This document shows positions 1 through 7,102 of a stretch of DNA of 25,896 nucleotides, piece by piece. Below the pieces are notes generated by a model, which was not told the origin of the DNA, searched no databases, and worked only from the letters and a program-made list of their open reading frames with translations. The DNA comes from a virus. Each line of letters opens with the position of its first letter. Position 1 is the stretch's first letter. The translations under genes were made by a program, and so were the position numbers. The DNA is taken from IMG/VR virus record IMGVR_UViG_3300017788_000148, positions 1 to 25,896 of that record, one strand, 5' to 3'.

Positions 1-75
1 GGTAATCCACCTAAAGTATATGTTGAGATAAAAGATGAACAGAAAGAGATATTATTTTTACTAGCATGGCAATAA
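1..75 (+). CDS. C-terminal end of an unidentified upstream gene (partial)
   Basis: Frame 1 is open from the first base and stops with TAA at 73-75, giving 24 residues that end in LLAWQ. The next gene starts inside it at base 66, a 10-base overlap of the kind seen throughout this window. That makes it a plausible real gene end. It is too short to identify. It could be an earlier part of the same polymerase-related cluster or something unrelated. Confidence 0.5.
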   Translation, partial: GNPPKVYVEIKDEQKEILFLLAWQ

Positions 76-641
76 AATTCAACAGCGATATTGATATTGA
101 CTTAGGTGATAGAGATAAATTACTATCACTTATTGATCATATACCTGCTAGCATTAGAAAAAATGAAATCAAAAAACACAATACCGGCATATATGTTACA
201 GACATACCCTATGATCCTGTAAACAATATGTCCAATATTGATTATGAACTAGCAGAAGAACGCGGCTACATGAAACTAGACATACTCAATGTCCATGTCT
301 ATAATCAAGTACGTGATGAACAACATTTAGTTGAGTTGATGAATGAACCCGACTGGACATTACTCAATGATCAAAAGTTAGTAGAACAACTTATACATTT
401 AGGCAATCATCATAATACACTACGTAAGATGCCTGAGCCTGTAAATAGTATACCTAGATTAGCAATGTTTCTAGCAGTAATACGTCCAGGCAAAAAACAT
501 TTAATTGGTTTGCCATGGGTTGAAGTGGCAAAAACAATTTGGACCAAAGAAGAAGGAACCTATACCTTTAAAAAGTCACACGCAGTTGCTTATGCGCATC
601 TTGTGGTAGTGCATATAAACTTACTATCAAATGGAAATTAA
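66..641 (+). CDS. Miniature DnaE-like protein (DNA polymerase III alpha palm/finger fragment)
   Basis: This 191-residue protein resembles the central part of bacterial DNA polymerase III alpha (DnaE), in the same order. Residues 38-50 match the region before the last catalytic strand. YMKLDILN (68-75) matches the DnaE strand that carries the third catalytic aspartate, here D72. Residues 96-142, ending in AVIRPGK, match the finger region that ends in RPGP. KKSHAVAYA (169-177) matches the conserved KSHAAAYA signature. There is no PHP domain, no PDxDxDF motif with the first two catalytic aspartates, and no clamp-binding or OB domain. It is therefore unlikely to polymerise DNA alone. It may be a degenerate accessory or regulatory protein, or one piece of a split polymerase. 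It overlaps the deformylase gene by 11 bases. The family match is by eye. Confidence 0.6.
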   Translation: MAIKFNSDIDIDLGDRDKLLSLIDHIPASIRKNEIKKHNTGIYVTDIPYDPVNNMSNIDYELAEERGYMKLDILNVHVYNQVRDEQHLVELMNEPDWTLLNDQKLVEQLIHLGNHHNTLRKMPEPVNSIPRLAMFLAVIRPGKKHLIGLPWVEVAKTIWTKEEGTYTFKKSHAVAYAHLVVVHINLLSNGN

Positions 642-1128
642 ATTACTACCTGAGAATCATCCGCAACTCAAAGAAATAAGTCAAGATTATGACTTTGAAA
701 AAGACGGAGATCCTACCGAAATAGTTAAAGTGATGACTAAAATTATGTTTGAACATAATGGTATAGGTCTTGCCGCCCCCCAAGTTGGTGTGCAAAAAAG
801 ATTGTTTATTATGGGTAACGAGCATAAACTGGTCGTGTGCATAAATCCAAAAATTATTTCGGGTACCGGAAATGTCAAAGACTTAGAGGGTTGCTTAAGT
901 TTCCCTGATCTATGGCTTAAAGTTGTACGATACCATTCTGTAGTAGTCCAATATCAAAACATATCTAATGAAACAGTCAATGATACACTAACAGGGATAA
1001 TAGCCAGAGTCTTTCAACATGAGTACGATCACTTAGACGGTGTTTGTTTTGATAGTAAAGTTGGTCCTATATCATTAGACTTTGCTAAAAACAAAAGACG
1101 AAAAAAGTTAGTAAAGTCGCTTTACTAA
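631..1128 (+). CDS. def: Peptide deformylase
   Basis: Removes the N-formyl group from new proteins in the cytoplasm, using a bound metal ion. All three family motifs are present: GIGLAAPQ at residues 44-51, EGCLS at 86-90 with metal ligand C88, and HEYDHLDG at 130-137 with ligands H130 and H134 and catalytic E131. The length, 165 residues, is near that of bacterial enzymes and longer than some minimal phage versions. It ends in a basic tail (KNKRRKK). Phage-encoded deformylases are known from marine T4-like phages, where they are thought to favour host or phage membrane protein maturation during infection. The ATG lies inside the end of the preceding gene, suggesting coupled translation. The last 21 bases are shared with a convergent minus-strand gene. 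Confidence 0.95.
   Translation: MEIKLLPENHPQLKEISQDYDFEKDGDPTEIVKVMTKIMFEHNGIGLAAPQVGVQKRLFIMGNEHKLVVCINPKIISGTGNVKDLEGCLSFPDLWLKVVRYHSVVVQYQNISNETVNDTLTGIIARVFQHEYDHLDGVCFDSKVGPISLDFAKNKRRKKLVKSLY
1108..1128. repeat. Perfect inverted repeat shared by two convergent gene ends
   Basis: Two 9-base arms, TTAGTAAAG and its exact complement, flank a TCG centre. The repeat's edges coincide exactly with the stop codons of the deformylase (plus) and the conserved gene (minus). Both proteins therefore end LVK-x-LY, with S on the plus strand and R on the minus strand at x. It may also act as a weak bidirectional terminator, though there is no long T run. Confidence 0.85.
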
Positions 1129-1488
1129 AGTAATACTTTTTCGCTTAGTGCGCTTTTTATTAAGTTCGGCTAAACAAACTATAGGACCGTGTACTATAGT
1201 CAAATTTTTGTTATTAAAAGTTTTTAAATACGGTCTAAAGGGGCTCCATTCTTCCTTAAGAAATATGTTTATAGGTATCTGACGATTACTTTCCCACCAC
1301 CATATATCACCTAATTTTAAGAACAGTTCTTTACTGCTTTGACCCATGATTGATCCATAGTCATATATAGAGGTGCATTGCTCGTCCCTATTTTGAATGA
1401 TTCCAACATAATCTTGATTTGCGAAGGAAACTATAGTGATAAAAGGGTGATTTTCACTCAATTTTTTAAGAAATTCATTTGCGATCAT
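1108..1488 (-). CDS. Conserved T4-like phage protein of unknown function
   Basis: A 126-residue protein with an aromatic core (IWWWESNRQIP around residues 62-72), a GPIVCL segment and a strongly basic C-terminus (NKKRTKRKS). It looks like a conserved family I associate with T4-like marine phages, in which the WWWESNR and GP motifs are typical, but I know no function. The ATG at 1488 begins eight bases after the last A of a perfect TATAAATA late element on the same strand, so it should be a late gene with almost no leader. That suggests a virion or assembly role. It converges on and overlaps the deformylase gene. Confidence 0.75.
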   Translation of the reverse strand: MIANEFLKKLSENHPFITIVSFANQDYVGIIQNRDEQCTSIYDYGSIMGQSSKELFLKLGDIWWWESNRQIPINIFLKEEWSPFRPYLKTFNNKNLTIVHGPIVCLAELNKKRTKRKSITLVKRLY

Positions 1489-1495
1489 CAGATTT

Positions 1496-1503
1496 TATTT
1501 ATA
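1496..1503 (-). promoter_or_regulatory. T4-type late promoter, perfect TATAAATA
   Basis: TATAAATA on the minus strand matches the T4 late consensus exactly. Transcription is expected to start about six bases after its last A, near base 1490, two bases before the ATG at 1488. Confidence 0.8.
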
Positions 1504-1538
1504 TTCGGGCATCCGAAAAAATATTTTAATTTTATACA

Positions 1539-1546
1539 AATAAATA
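1539..1546 (+). promoter_or_regulatory. T4-type late promoter (AATAAATA)
   Basis: One mismatch from TATAAATA. It lies 19 bases before the GTG at 1565, with a strong GAGGAG ribosome site at 1551-1556 between them. It is back to back with the minus-strand late element at 1496-1503. Confidence 0.6.
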
Positions 1547-1564
1547 CTATGAGGAGCAACATCT

Positions 1565-2368
1565 GTGACTGTCACAAACGTAGGTTATTCAACAGCAGTA
1601 TTTGTATATACACAGCGTCAGATCGTAGTCCTATTGTCAGGAAACAGTCCGAGGGCCTATATGCCAAACTATGCTAAAACTTTAAATTTACATAAGGGTG
1701 TAGATAATAAAATACAATTTAAGTTCCTTAATCAGGAGCAAAAACCAGTAGACATTACCGGTAAAGAAATTACTTGCAGGATCATAAATGGAGAAGGAAC
1801 TGAAGTTCTGCTTAATAAAGCACTTACTTTAGAATTACCTCTAACTGGATTAGCCTATCTATATCTAAATGCAGCAGAAATTGAAGACATACCTGCTCAA
1901 AAAGCATTATATAGTTTAGAAATTCCTGTAGGAGAATTTAGTTTTCCTGTGTTTGTTGATCCAGCAGCAGGAGCCAGGGGTGACATCAATATTCTAAATA
2001 GTGTATTACCTAGTTTTGTACCAAGTCAGCTCGTCACTATCCCAACAGGACAACCTTTCCCTAATATAAATCCAAATGTCAACGCAGATGCTCCTTTGAC
2101 AAATGCTAATACTTACTATAGTTCAGTCATCAACACTGAAGATAATCCTATACTAACTATACAAACTAAATTAGAAGAATATAATGGTTATATCACGATT
2201 GAAGGCACATGTAATCAACAATTGACTGATTGGTATCCAATAGTTGAGACAGAAGAATATGAGAATGTGAGTACGACAAAAGGCTATACGATAAATGGAT
2301 TTCATCCATTTGTAAGAATGGTATTCACAAGCAACGCAGGTGTGGTAACTAATATTTTGGCAAGATAA
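1565..2368 (+). CDS. Putative virion/baseplate-type structural protein
   Basis: This 267-residue protein contains the stretch TLNLHKGVDNKIQFKF (about 40-55), followed by QKPVDITGKEITCRII. This style is typical of N-terminal beta domains in phage baseplate and fibre-attachment proteins and recurs in T4-like marine phages. The remainder is beta-rich, with a proline- and asparagine-rich linker near residues 150-185. The GTG start is chosen because a strong GAGGAG site lies eight bases upstream and no ATG upstream is in frame. A late-type element precedes it, supporting a structural role. The exact position in the particle is unknown. Its stop codon overlaps the next start (TAATG). Confidence 0.65.
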   Translation: MTVTNVGYSTAVFVYTQRQIVVLLSGNSPRAYMPNYAKTLNLHKGVDNKIQFKFLNQEQKPVDITGKEITCRIINGEGTEVLLNKALTLELPLTGLAYLYLNAAEIEDIPAQKALYSLEIPVGEFSFPVFVDPAAGARGDINILNSVLPSFVPSQLVTIPTGQPFPNINPNVNADAPLTNANTYYSSVINTEDNPILTIQTKLEEYNGYITIEGTCNQQLTDWYPIVETEEYENVSTTKGYTINGFHPFVRMVFTSNAGVVTNILAR

Positions 2369-2739
2369 TGAATATGCGAAATTATATGGATCTTGTTGAA
2401 AACCTAAGTAAACATCAACAATTGTGGCACGGAACCTCAACCCCGTCAGATATTATAAGAAAAGAAGGACTAAAAAGTTCCAGGCAACATTCTGTTTTCC
2501 TTACAGATAATCCTGAGTTAGCGGTAGAATATGCTGAAACAGATCAGGAAAGAACTGGTAATGATAACGTTGTTTTAGTTACGGTTGATGTAAGTAAATT
2601 AGACCATAGTAAATTAATAGGTGATATAGATCATACCAACATTGAGGATTGGGAAGAAAGTTTATTAGAAACTGACCAATGTATGTATATGGACCATATT
2701 ACCCCTACCATGATAATTAGTGTTCAAGATTTAGGATAA
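2368..2739 (+). CDS. Small ADP-ribosyltransferase-like protein (putative)
   Basis: A 123-residue protein with LWHGTS (19-24) followed by an I..EGL turn, then SVFLTDNPELAVEYA (42-56), then VTVDVSKLD (71-79). The order HGTS, eGL, fLtd..e.A..YA, vDv resembles small ADP-ribosyltransferase or Tpt1/KptA-fold domains, where the histidine of HGT contacts NAD. The catalytic glutamate cannot be placed with confidence; E96, E97 and E101 are candidates. T4 uses ADP-ribosyltransferases (Alt, ModA, ModB) to modify host RNA polymerase, but this protein is much smaller and not clearly related to those. It is probably co-transcribed with the structural gene upstream (TAATG overlap). Confidence 0.45.
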   Translation: MNMRNYMDLVENLSKHQQLWHGTSTPSDIIRKEGLKSSRQHSVFLTDNPELAVEYAETDQERTGNDNVVLVTVDVSKLDHSKLIGDIDHTNIEDWEESLLETDQCMYMDHITPTMIISVQDLG

Positions 2740-2756
2740 TTTATTACCAATAGTAT

Positions 2757-2784
2757 TTGTTTTCACGCAACATTATGTTATAAT
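2757..2784 (+). promoter_or_regulatory. Sigma70-like promoter for primase-helicase
   Basis: -10 box TATAAT at 2779-2784 is a perfect match. The -35 box TTGTTT at 2757-2762 is separated by 16 bases. The expected start of transcription, seven bases after the -10 box, is 2791, which is the first base of the GTG start codon. There is no Shine-Dalgarno site. Confidence 0.65.
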
Positions 2785-2790
2785 TACTGA

Positions 2791-3762
2791 GTGTTTGATA
2801 TTCTTCAAATAGTTCCGGGCAAAAAGAAATTAACGCAAAGCGGTTGGCATAGTTTCAATGCTGTCTGTTGCCATTATCATGGGCATAAGGCAGATCGCCG
2901 TAGTCGCGGCGGTGTAAAGTTTGATGGTAATAACTGGAGTTATCATTGTTTCAATTGTGGATTCAAGTGTACGTTTACATTGGGACGTACACTAACACGC
3001 AATACAAGACAATTGTTATCATATTGCGGGATAGACAAAGACGATATCAACAAATATAGCCTAGAAAGTCTACAGCATAAAGACTTGCTTGATTTCACAA
3101 AACTTAAACGTGAAAAGAAAAAAATAAAGTTTAAAGAGATGACATTACCTGATGCTGAATTAGTTGACGAGTCTAATCCTAAACATGAAGTTTATGTAAG
3201 TTATCTAAACAAAAGAAAAATACGTATAAATGATTATCCATTTATGTGTACGCCGGATGCTGAAGGTCGTCAGGCAAGTCGTGTGATTATACCCTACACA
3301 TATGAAAATAAAATAGTGGGCCACACTAGTAGGTACTTGGATGATCGCACGCCTAAATTTATCAATGAACAACAGCAGGGATATGTATTTGGATATGACC
3401 TACAAAAGAAAGAATATGAAGTTTGTATTGTTACTGAGGGCATATTTGATGCACTAAGCATAAACGGCTGCGCACTGACACATAACACAATCAGCGAAGA
3501 TCAAGCAGAAATATTAAAGAATTTAAACAAAAAGATTATTGTTGTTCCAGATCAAGATAAGACAGGATTGCAAATTTGTGATCGTGCATTGGATTTGGGT
3601 TTTTATGTTAGCATTCCAAACTGGGAAGATGACGTAAAAGACGTAAACGATAGCGTAGTAAAATATGGGAAACTAGCAACATTGCTAAGTATCTTACAGT
3701 CATGTACAAACAGTAAGATCAAGATTGAAGTAAAGAGGAAGCAACTTGATAAACGATTATAA
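2791..3762 (+). CDS. 61: DNA primase, T4 gp61 type
   Basis: Makes RNA primers for lagging-strand synthesis, working with the gp41-type helicase encoded next. The length, 323 residues, is close to T4 gp61 (about 340). The N-terminus holds a zinc ribbon: C26, C27, H28 and H30, then CFNCGFKC at 53-60. The TOPRIM domain has VTEG with E216 and the acidic pair in PDQDKTG (D254, D256), followed by a DVKDVND segment that fits the last TOPRIM acidic site. The GTG start immediately precedes MFDILQIVPG, typical of this family, and lies exactly at the predicted transcription start. The end overlaps the helicase gene by 17 bases. Confidence 0.92.
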   Translation: MFDILQIVPGKKKLTQSGWHSFNAVCCHYHGHKADRRSRGGVKFDGNNWSYHCFNCGFKCTFTLGRTLTRNTRQLLSYCGIDKDDINKYSLESLQHKDLLDFTKLKREKKKIKFKEMTLPDAELVDESNPKHEVYVSYLNKRKIRINDYPFMCTPDAEGRQASRVIIPYTYENKIVGHTSRYLDDRTPKFINEQQQGYVFGYDLQKKEYEVCIVTEGIFDALSINGCALTHNTISEDQAEILKNLNKKIIVVPDQDKTGLQICDRALDLGFYVSIPNWEDDVKDVNDSVVKYGKLATLLSILQSCTNSKIKIEVKRKQLDKRL

Positions 3763-5152
3763 CATAGAAGTACAAAAAATATTTTTACAAATGATGATTA
3801 CAAACGCCGAACTTTTTACTCGCGTTATGAATATCATTAATGCAGAAAACTTTGATCGCCGCCTACGACCAGCGGCAGAATTTATTATTGAGCATACTAA
3901 AAAATATAATGTGATGCCCGATCCAATTCAAATTAAGGCTACAACTGAGATAAGTCTTGAACGTATAGACGAATTAGATGAAGCCTATTATAATTGGTTC
4001 TTAGAAGAATTTGAGGCATTTACTAGACGACAAGAACTTGAGAGGGCTATTCTTAAGAGTGCTGATCTTCTTGAGAAGGGCGAATATGGACCTGTAGAGA
4101 AATTGATCAAAGATGCGGTTCAAATTTCTCTACAGAAGGACATGGGTACAGATTACTTTGCCGATCCTAGAGCAAGACTCATGGCATTGAAAAATAATAA
4201 CGGTCAGAACAGCACAGGTTGGCCTACACTAGATAAAAAGTTATATGGTGGTTTCAATCGTGGTGAACTACAAATCTTTGCAGGTGGTAGTGGATCTGGT
4301 AAGAGTTTGGTCATGCAAAATCTTGCAGTCAACTGGGTACAAGCAGGAATGAATGGTGTTTATATTACACTTGAGTTGAGTGAAGGTTTGTCTAGTATGC
4401 GTATTGATAGTATGATGACCGATACAAGTACTCAGGAAATCTTCAAAGACCTTGATAACGTTGAGATGAAAGTTAAAATGATTGCTAAAAAAGCAGGTCA
4501 TTTGCGCATCAAGTATTTGCCAGCACAGAGTAATGTTAATGACATTAGAGCATATGTTAAAGAATTACAAGTACAAACAGGAATGCGTATAGATTTCTTG
4601 TGTGTTGATTATCTTGATTTGATTATGCCTGTAACTGCAAAAGTCAGCCCTAGCGATCTATTCGTCAAGGATAAGTATGTTAGTGAAGAATTGCGCAATC
4701 TTGCTAAAGAATTAAACGTCATATTCGTTACAGCCAGTCAGTTAAATCGTAGTGCGGTAGACGAGATTGAATTTGATCATAGTCATATTGCAGGTGGCAT
4801 CAGTAAGATCAATACCGCTGATAATGTATTTGGTATCTTTACATCAAGGTCTATACGTGAAAGCGGTAGGTATCAGATACAGTTAATGAAAACACGTAGC
4901 AGTTCGGGTGTAGGACAAAAGATTGAACTTAAGTATAATGGCGAAACATTACGTATTACTGATGACGGAGAATCTGATAGAAAAGAACCTAGTCCTAGTG
5001 CGTCTCAAATTATGAGTCAAATTAAGTCAACTAGCCAGATAGGGGCTGTAAATGAGATCGTATCGCAGCAGGTTCAGCCAGAACCTACTAGTAAAAATGT
5101 TGATATTCAAAGCGTAAAACTTAAAAGTCTGATAGCATCATTAAAGAACTAA
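3746..5152 (+). CDS. 41: Replicative DNA helicase, T4 gp41 type (DnaB-like)
   Basis: Hexameric 5'-3' helicase that unwinds DNA at the fork and recruits the primase. The length of 468 residues matches T4 gp41 (475). An N-terminal helical domain (1-150) is followed by a RecA-like core. Walker A is GGSGSGKS at 180-187, Walker B is FLCVDYLDL at 284-292 (D288), and the TASQLNR sensor segment follows. The last 60 residues, rich in S and Q, are probably disordered. The start is a TTG codon. It is favoured because an AGAGGAA ribosome site sits at 3734-3740 and because the next in-frame Met would remove the start of the helical domain. Translation is probably coupled to the primase. Confidence 0.93.
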   Translation: MINDYNIEVQKIFLQMMITNAELFTRVMNIINAENFDRRLRPAAEFIIEHTKKYNVMPDPIQIKATTEISLERIDELDEAYYNWFLEEFEAFTRRQELERAILKSADLLEKGEYGPVEKLIKDAVQISLQKDMGTDYFADPRARLMALKNNNGQNSTGWPTLDKKLYGGFNRGELQIFAGGSGSGKSLVMQNLAVNWVQAGMNGVYITLELSEGLSSMRIDSMMTDTSTQEIFKDLDNVEMKVKMIAKKAGHLRIKYLPAQSNVNDIRAYVKELQVQTGMRIDFLCVDYLDLIMPVTAKVSPSDLFVKDKYVSEELRNLAKELNVIFVTASQLNRSAVDEIEFDHSHIAGGISKINTADNVFGIFTSRSIRESGRYQIQLMKTRSSSGVGQKIELKYNGETLRITDDGESDRKEPSPSASQIMSQIKSTSQIGAVNEIVSQQVQPEPTSKNVDIQSVKLKSLIASLKN

Positions 5153-5162
5153 ACTCCCTAAA

Positions 5163-5178
5163 ATAGATAAATATCTAT
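5163..5178 (+). repeat. Inverted repeat enclosing a late promoter
   Basis: Arms ATAGAT and ATCTAT are perfect complements around AAAT. The late element GATAAATA occupies the centre of this repeat. Confidence 0.6.
5166..5173 (+). promoter_or_regulatory. T4-type late promoter (GATAAATA)
   Basis: Seven of eight bases match TATAAATA. The expected start, six bases after the last A, is 5179, the A of the downstream ATG, so the mRNA would have no leader. No Shine-Dalgarno site is visible. Confidence 0.75.
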
Positions 5179-5433
5179 ATGCAAAAGCAGACTAAAAGTT
5201 TATTGGAAGAACTAGAGGCTATTGGTCAAAATCGTGATATGAAGCATGTCATTGAAAATAGGGCGAATAATGTCATTTCTAGTGCTATAAATTTGTTGGA
5301 ACTTATCAATAAGAATTTTGATAGTTCTAAAGCAGAAATACTAGAGAAGAAACTTTTAAGTGCTATAAAAAATAGGGAGCCTAATAGATTTGCTAAATCT
5401 ATCAGGAAGAAGGATGAAGAAAAAAGTAAGTGA
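5179..5433 (+). CDS. Small helical protein, unknown function, late gene
   Basis: An 84-residue, charged, almost certainly all-helical protein: SLLEELEAIGQNRDMKHVIE, then NVISSAINLLELI, ending in a lysine-rich tail. I believe similar small proteins occur in other T4-like marine phages, but I know no function. The ATG coincides with the predicted late transcription start, giving a leaderless mRNA. It overlaps the next gene by 20 bases, so the two probably act or are made together. A virion, scaffold or packaging role is possible because it is late, but this is inference. Confidence 0.7.
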   Translation: MQKQTKSLLEELEAIGQNRDMKHVIENRANNVISSAINLLELINKNFDSSKAEILEKKLLSAIKNREPNRFAKSIRKKDEEKSK

Positions 5434-6556
5434 GGCTCTAGCGGATAATGTATTCGGGGCATTAGGTGGTGCCTACGACTTTACAAAAAATGTCAATAAT
5501 CCTTTAGATAATGTTTTAGCAAGAAGAAAAACAGGCTTAAGCGCCGAACAGCAAAAAGCATATGAAATTTTTAGAAAGAATTTTATAAATGATATTGCTG
5601 ACTTAATAGATTATGGAATTGACAGAAACCAATTTACTTTATTAGATCCTAATGCAGTTGGCCCTGATATAGCAACGCAAAAAAAGGCGCCCGGTACAAC
5701 AACATATTCGTACCCTTCAGATTTTAAAGGTTCAAGAACGTGGACTAGTACAAAGGACTGGCTTGAAGCATATAGAGACGAACTAGCAGCAATCGCTAAT
5801 AAAGAGCCGGAACCTCCGCCTCCCCCTAAACCACAAATTCAAGCGCAAATGTCTTTAGACATTGGCGATAAACCCGAACCCGGAGAAATCCCTGATAGCA
5901 GCTCCTTAGCAGCAAACGATTGGTCAAAATTTAATACTCCGGCTTATAAAAGAAAAAGAATACCCGCAGCACCCAAACCAGCAATAGATACCGGCCAAAT
6001 GACTGCCCCCGGAATATCAGAACCAGTAACTTTCGGCGGTGTCAAATATTATAAGGTTAATGGAAAATGGGTAAATGCCAAAGGGAGAGCAGCAGACAAA
6101 AATACAAGCGATTTGCTAGACCGTGTTCCTTTGGGTGAATCATATCCTGTAAACGCAACGGTTAATGGAGTAGTATACACACGTACAAATAAGGGATGGT
6201 TTTGTGAAAGTTATAAGGCAGAAGGTCAACTAGAAAAATTCTTAAATGAATCATACATGGCTGCTCTAGTAGAAACCCTTAATTATAAAAATTTAAATAA
6301 AAAATATGCGCAGTTAATGGAAGCAGAATCTTTACCTAATTTAGGCGATTTCCTATACAATAATTTGCTGAAAAAACATATAGAAACTAACAATCTTCCA
6401 GCAGCAGTTAAAGCGGAAGTATTAAGCATATTAAATAACCTACATAAAAATGTTAATAATAAAGATAAGACTCAACTTACCCGTGATATTGAACAAATGG
6501 CGTTATTGATTTTTAAAAATAGTTATAATTTAATGCCAAGATTGCTACGTAAATAA
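5414..6556 (+). CDS. Late protein with proline-rich linker, unknown function
   Basis: This 380-residue protein starts at the ATG at 5414, preceded by AGGAAGAAGG; a TTG further upstream at 5390 is less likely. It has a helical N-terminal domain (about 1-125) and a linker EPEPPPPPKP (about 132-141). Two short beta motifs read alike: FGGVKYYKVNGKWVNAKG (about 207-224) and VNGVVYTRTNKGWF (about 251-264). A helical C-terminal domain (265-380) follows, rich in N, L and K. The linked architecture and late expression suggest a virion or internal head protein. I do not recognise the family. Confidence 0.65.
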   Translation: MKKKVSEALADNVFGALGGAYDFTKNVNNPLDNVLARRKTGLSAEQQKAYEIFRKNFINDIADLIDYGIDRNQFTLLDPNAVGPDIATQKKAPGTTTYSYPSDFKGSRTWTSTKDWLEAYRDELAAIANKEPEPPPPPKPQIQAQMSLDIGDKPEPGEIPDSSSLAANDWSKFNTPAYKRKRIPAAPKPAIDTGQMTAPGISEPVTFGGVKYYKVNGKWVNAKGRAADKNTSDLLDRVPLGESYPVNATVNGVVYTRTNKGWFCESYKAEGQLEKFLNESYMAALVETLNYKNLNKKYAQLMEAESLPNLGDFLYNNLLKKHIETNNLPAAVKAEVLSILNNLHKNVNNKDKTQLTRDIEQMALLIFKNSYNLMPRLLRK

Positions 6557-6587
6557 CCCACCCAAATCCATGTTTTTTTCATACAGG

Positions 6588-6595
6588 CATAAATA
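6588..6595 (+). promoter_or_regulatory. T4-type late promoter (CATAAATA)
   Basis: One mismatch from TATAAATA. The expected transcription start is 6601, which is the A of an ATG that opens an eight-codon frame before the main gene. Confidence 0.7.
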
Positions 6596-6600
6596 ATAGT

Positions 6601-6627
6601 ATGAGCCTTAAGGGTTCACAACATTAG
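6601..6627 (+). CDS. Possible leaderless eight-codon leader peptide
   Basis: ATG at the predicted late +1 opens MSLKGSQH and then TAG at 6625-6627. The TAG overlaps the AGGAG ribosome site of the next gene, so translation of this minicistron could influence the main start at 6639. Chance occurrence is possible. It is listed because the ATG placement repeats that of other genes here. Confidence 0.3.
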   Translation: MSLKGSQH

Positions 6628-6638
6628 GAGATTTTAAA

Positions 6639-7028
6639 ATGGCACAGTTTACAAGAGTCAATGGTGACTACAAACAGGTAATGTGGTTAGACGCCCCAGA
6701 TTATACTAACACAGGCGTTAACGCAATCACTTCAGCAGCAACAGTTCAGCCACAGGGCCCAAAGCTATCTTTCGGCACAGTGACATTTACTGGCGCAGCA
6801 ACTCCATCAGGATCAGATATACAGATTGCTGTCCAGACTGTTCAACAGTTAGCAACTATTCATATCTATGAGTTCACAGAAGTAGGTGCAAATACTGATA
6901 CATTAGCTCTAGCTATCTATCCAGTAGAAGCATGGGACTTCACTAACGGTGGAAACCTAGACGCTGCATTGACCACAGCACTAGGATATGCTGTAACTAC
7001 AGCAGCAACAGCAACTTTCACTAACTAA
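6639..7028 (+). CDS. Small virion-type protein, probably abundant
   Basis: A 129-residue protein, rich in A, T, G and V and low in charge, with predicted beta strands. It has the composition of head-decoration or other surface virion proteins. It has a late promoter, a clear AGGAG site before the ATG and its own strong intrinsic terminator. Together these make a single-gene transcription unit and suggest high output. There is no recognised family. Codons are biased to a limited set, as in the gp18 and gp19 genes, also consistent with high expression. Confidence 0.65.
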   Translation: MAQFTRVNGDYKQVMWLDAPDYTNTGVNAITSAATVQPQGPKLSFGTVTFTGAATPSGSDIQIAVQTVQQLATIHIYEFTEVGANTDTLALAIYPVEAWDFTNGGNLDAALTTALGYAVTTAATATFTN

Positions 7029-7054
7029 TAATTAGTTTTAGTCAAGCAGAATAA

Positions 7055-7086
7055 GGCCCGAGAAGTAAAATTCTCGGGCTTTTTTA
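7055..7086 (+). terminator. Strong intrinsic terminator
   Basis: Nine-base perfect stem GCCCGAGAA / TTCTCGGGC (7056-7064 and 7071-7079) with loop GTAAAA, followed by a run of six Ts. Confidence 0.93.
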
Positions 7087-7090
7087 TTGC

Positions 7091-7098
7091 TGTAAATA
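7091..7098 (+). promoter_or_regulatory. T4-type late promoter (TGTAAATA)
   Basis: One mismatch from TATAAATA. It sits directly after a terminator, and its last A is five bases before the ATG at 7103. A leaderless or nearly leaderless transcript is predicted. Confidence 0.55.
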
Positions 7099-7102
7099 CG
7101 GC

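Noticed and set aside
1378-1677. Plus-strand open frame of 99 codons, with an internal ATG at 1548
   Set aside because: Overlaps the minus-strand conserved gene and the start of the 1565 gene in another frame; composition is not protein-like and the GAGGAG site fits the GTG at 1565.
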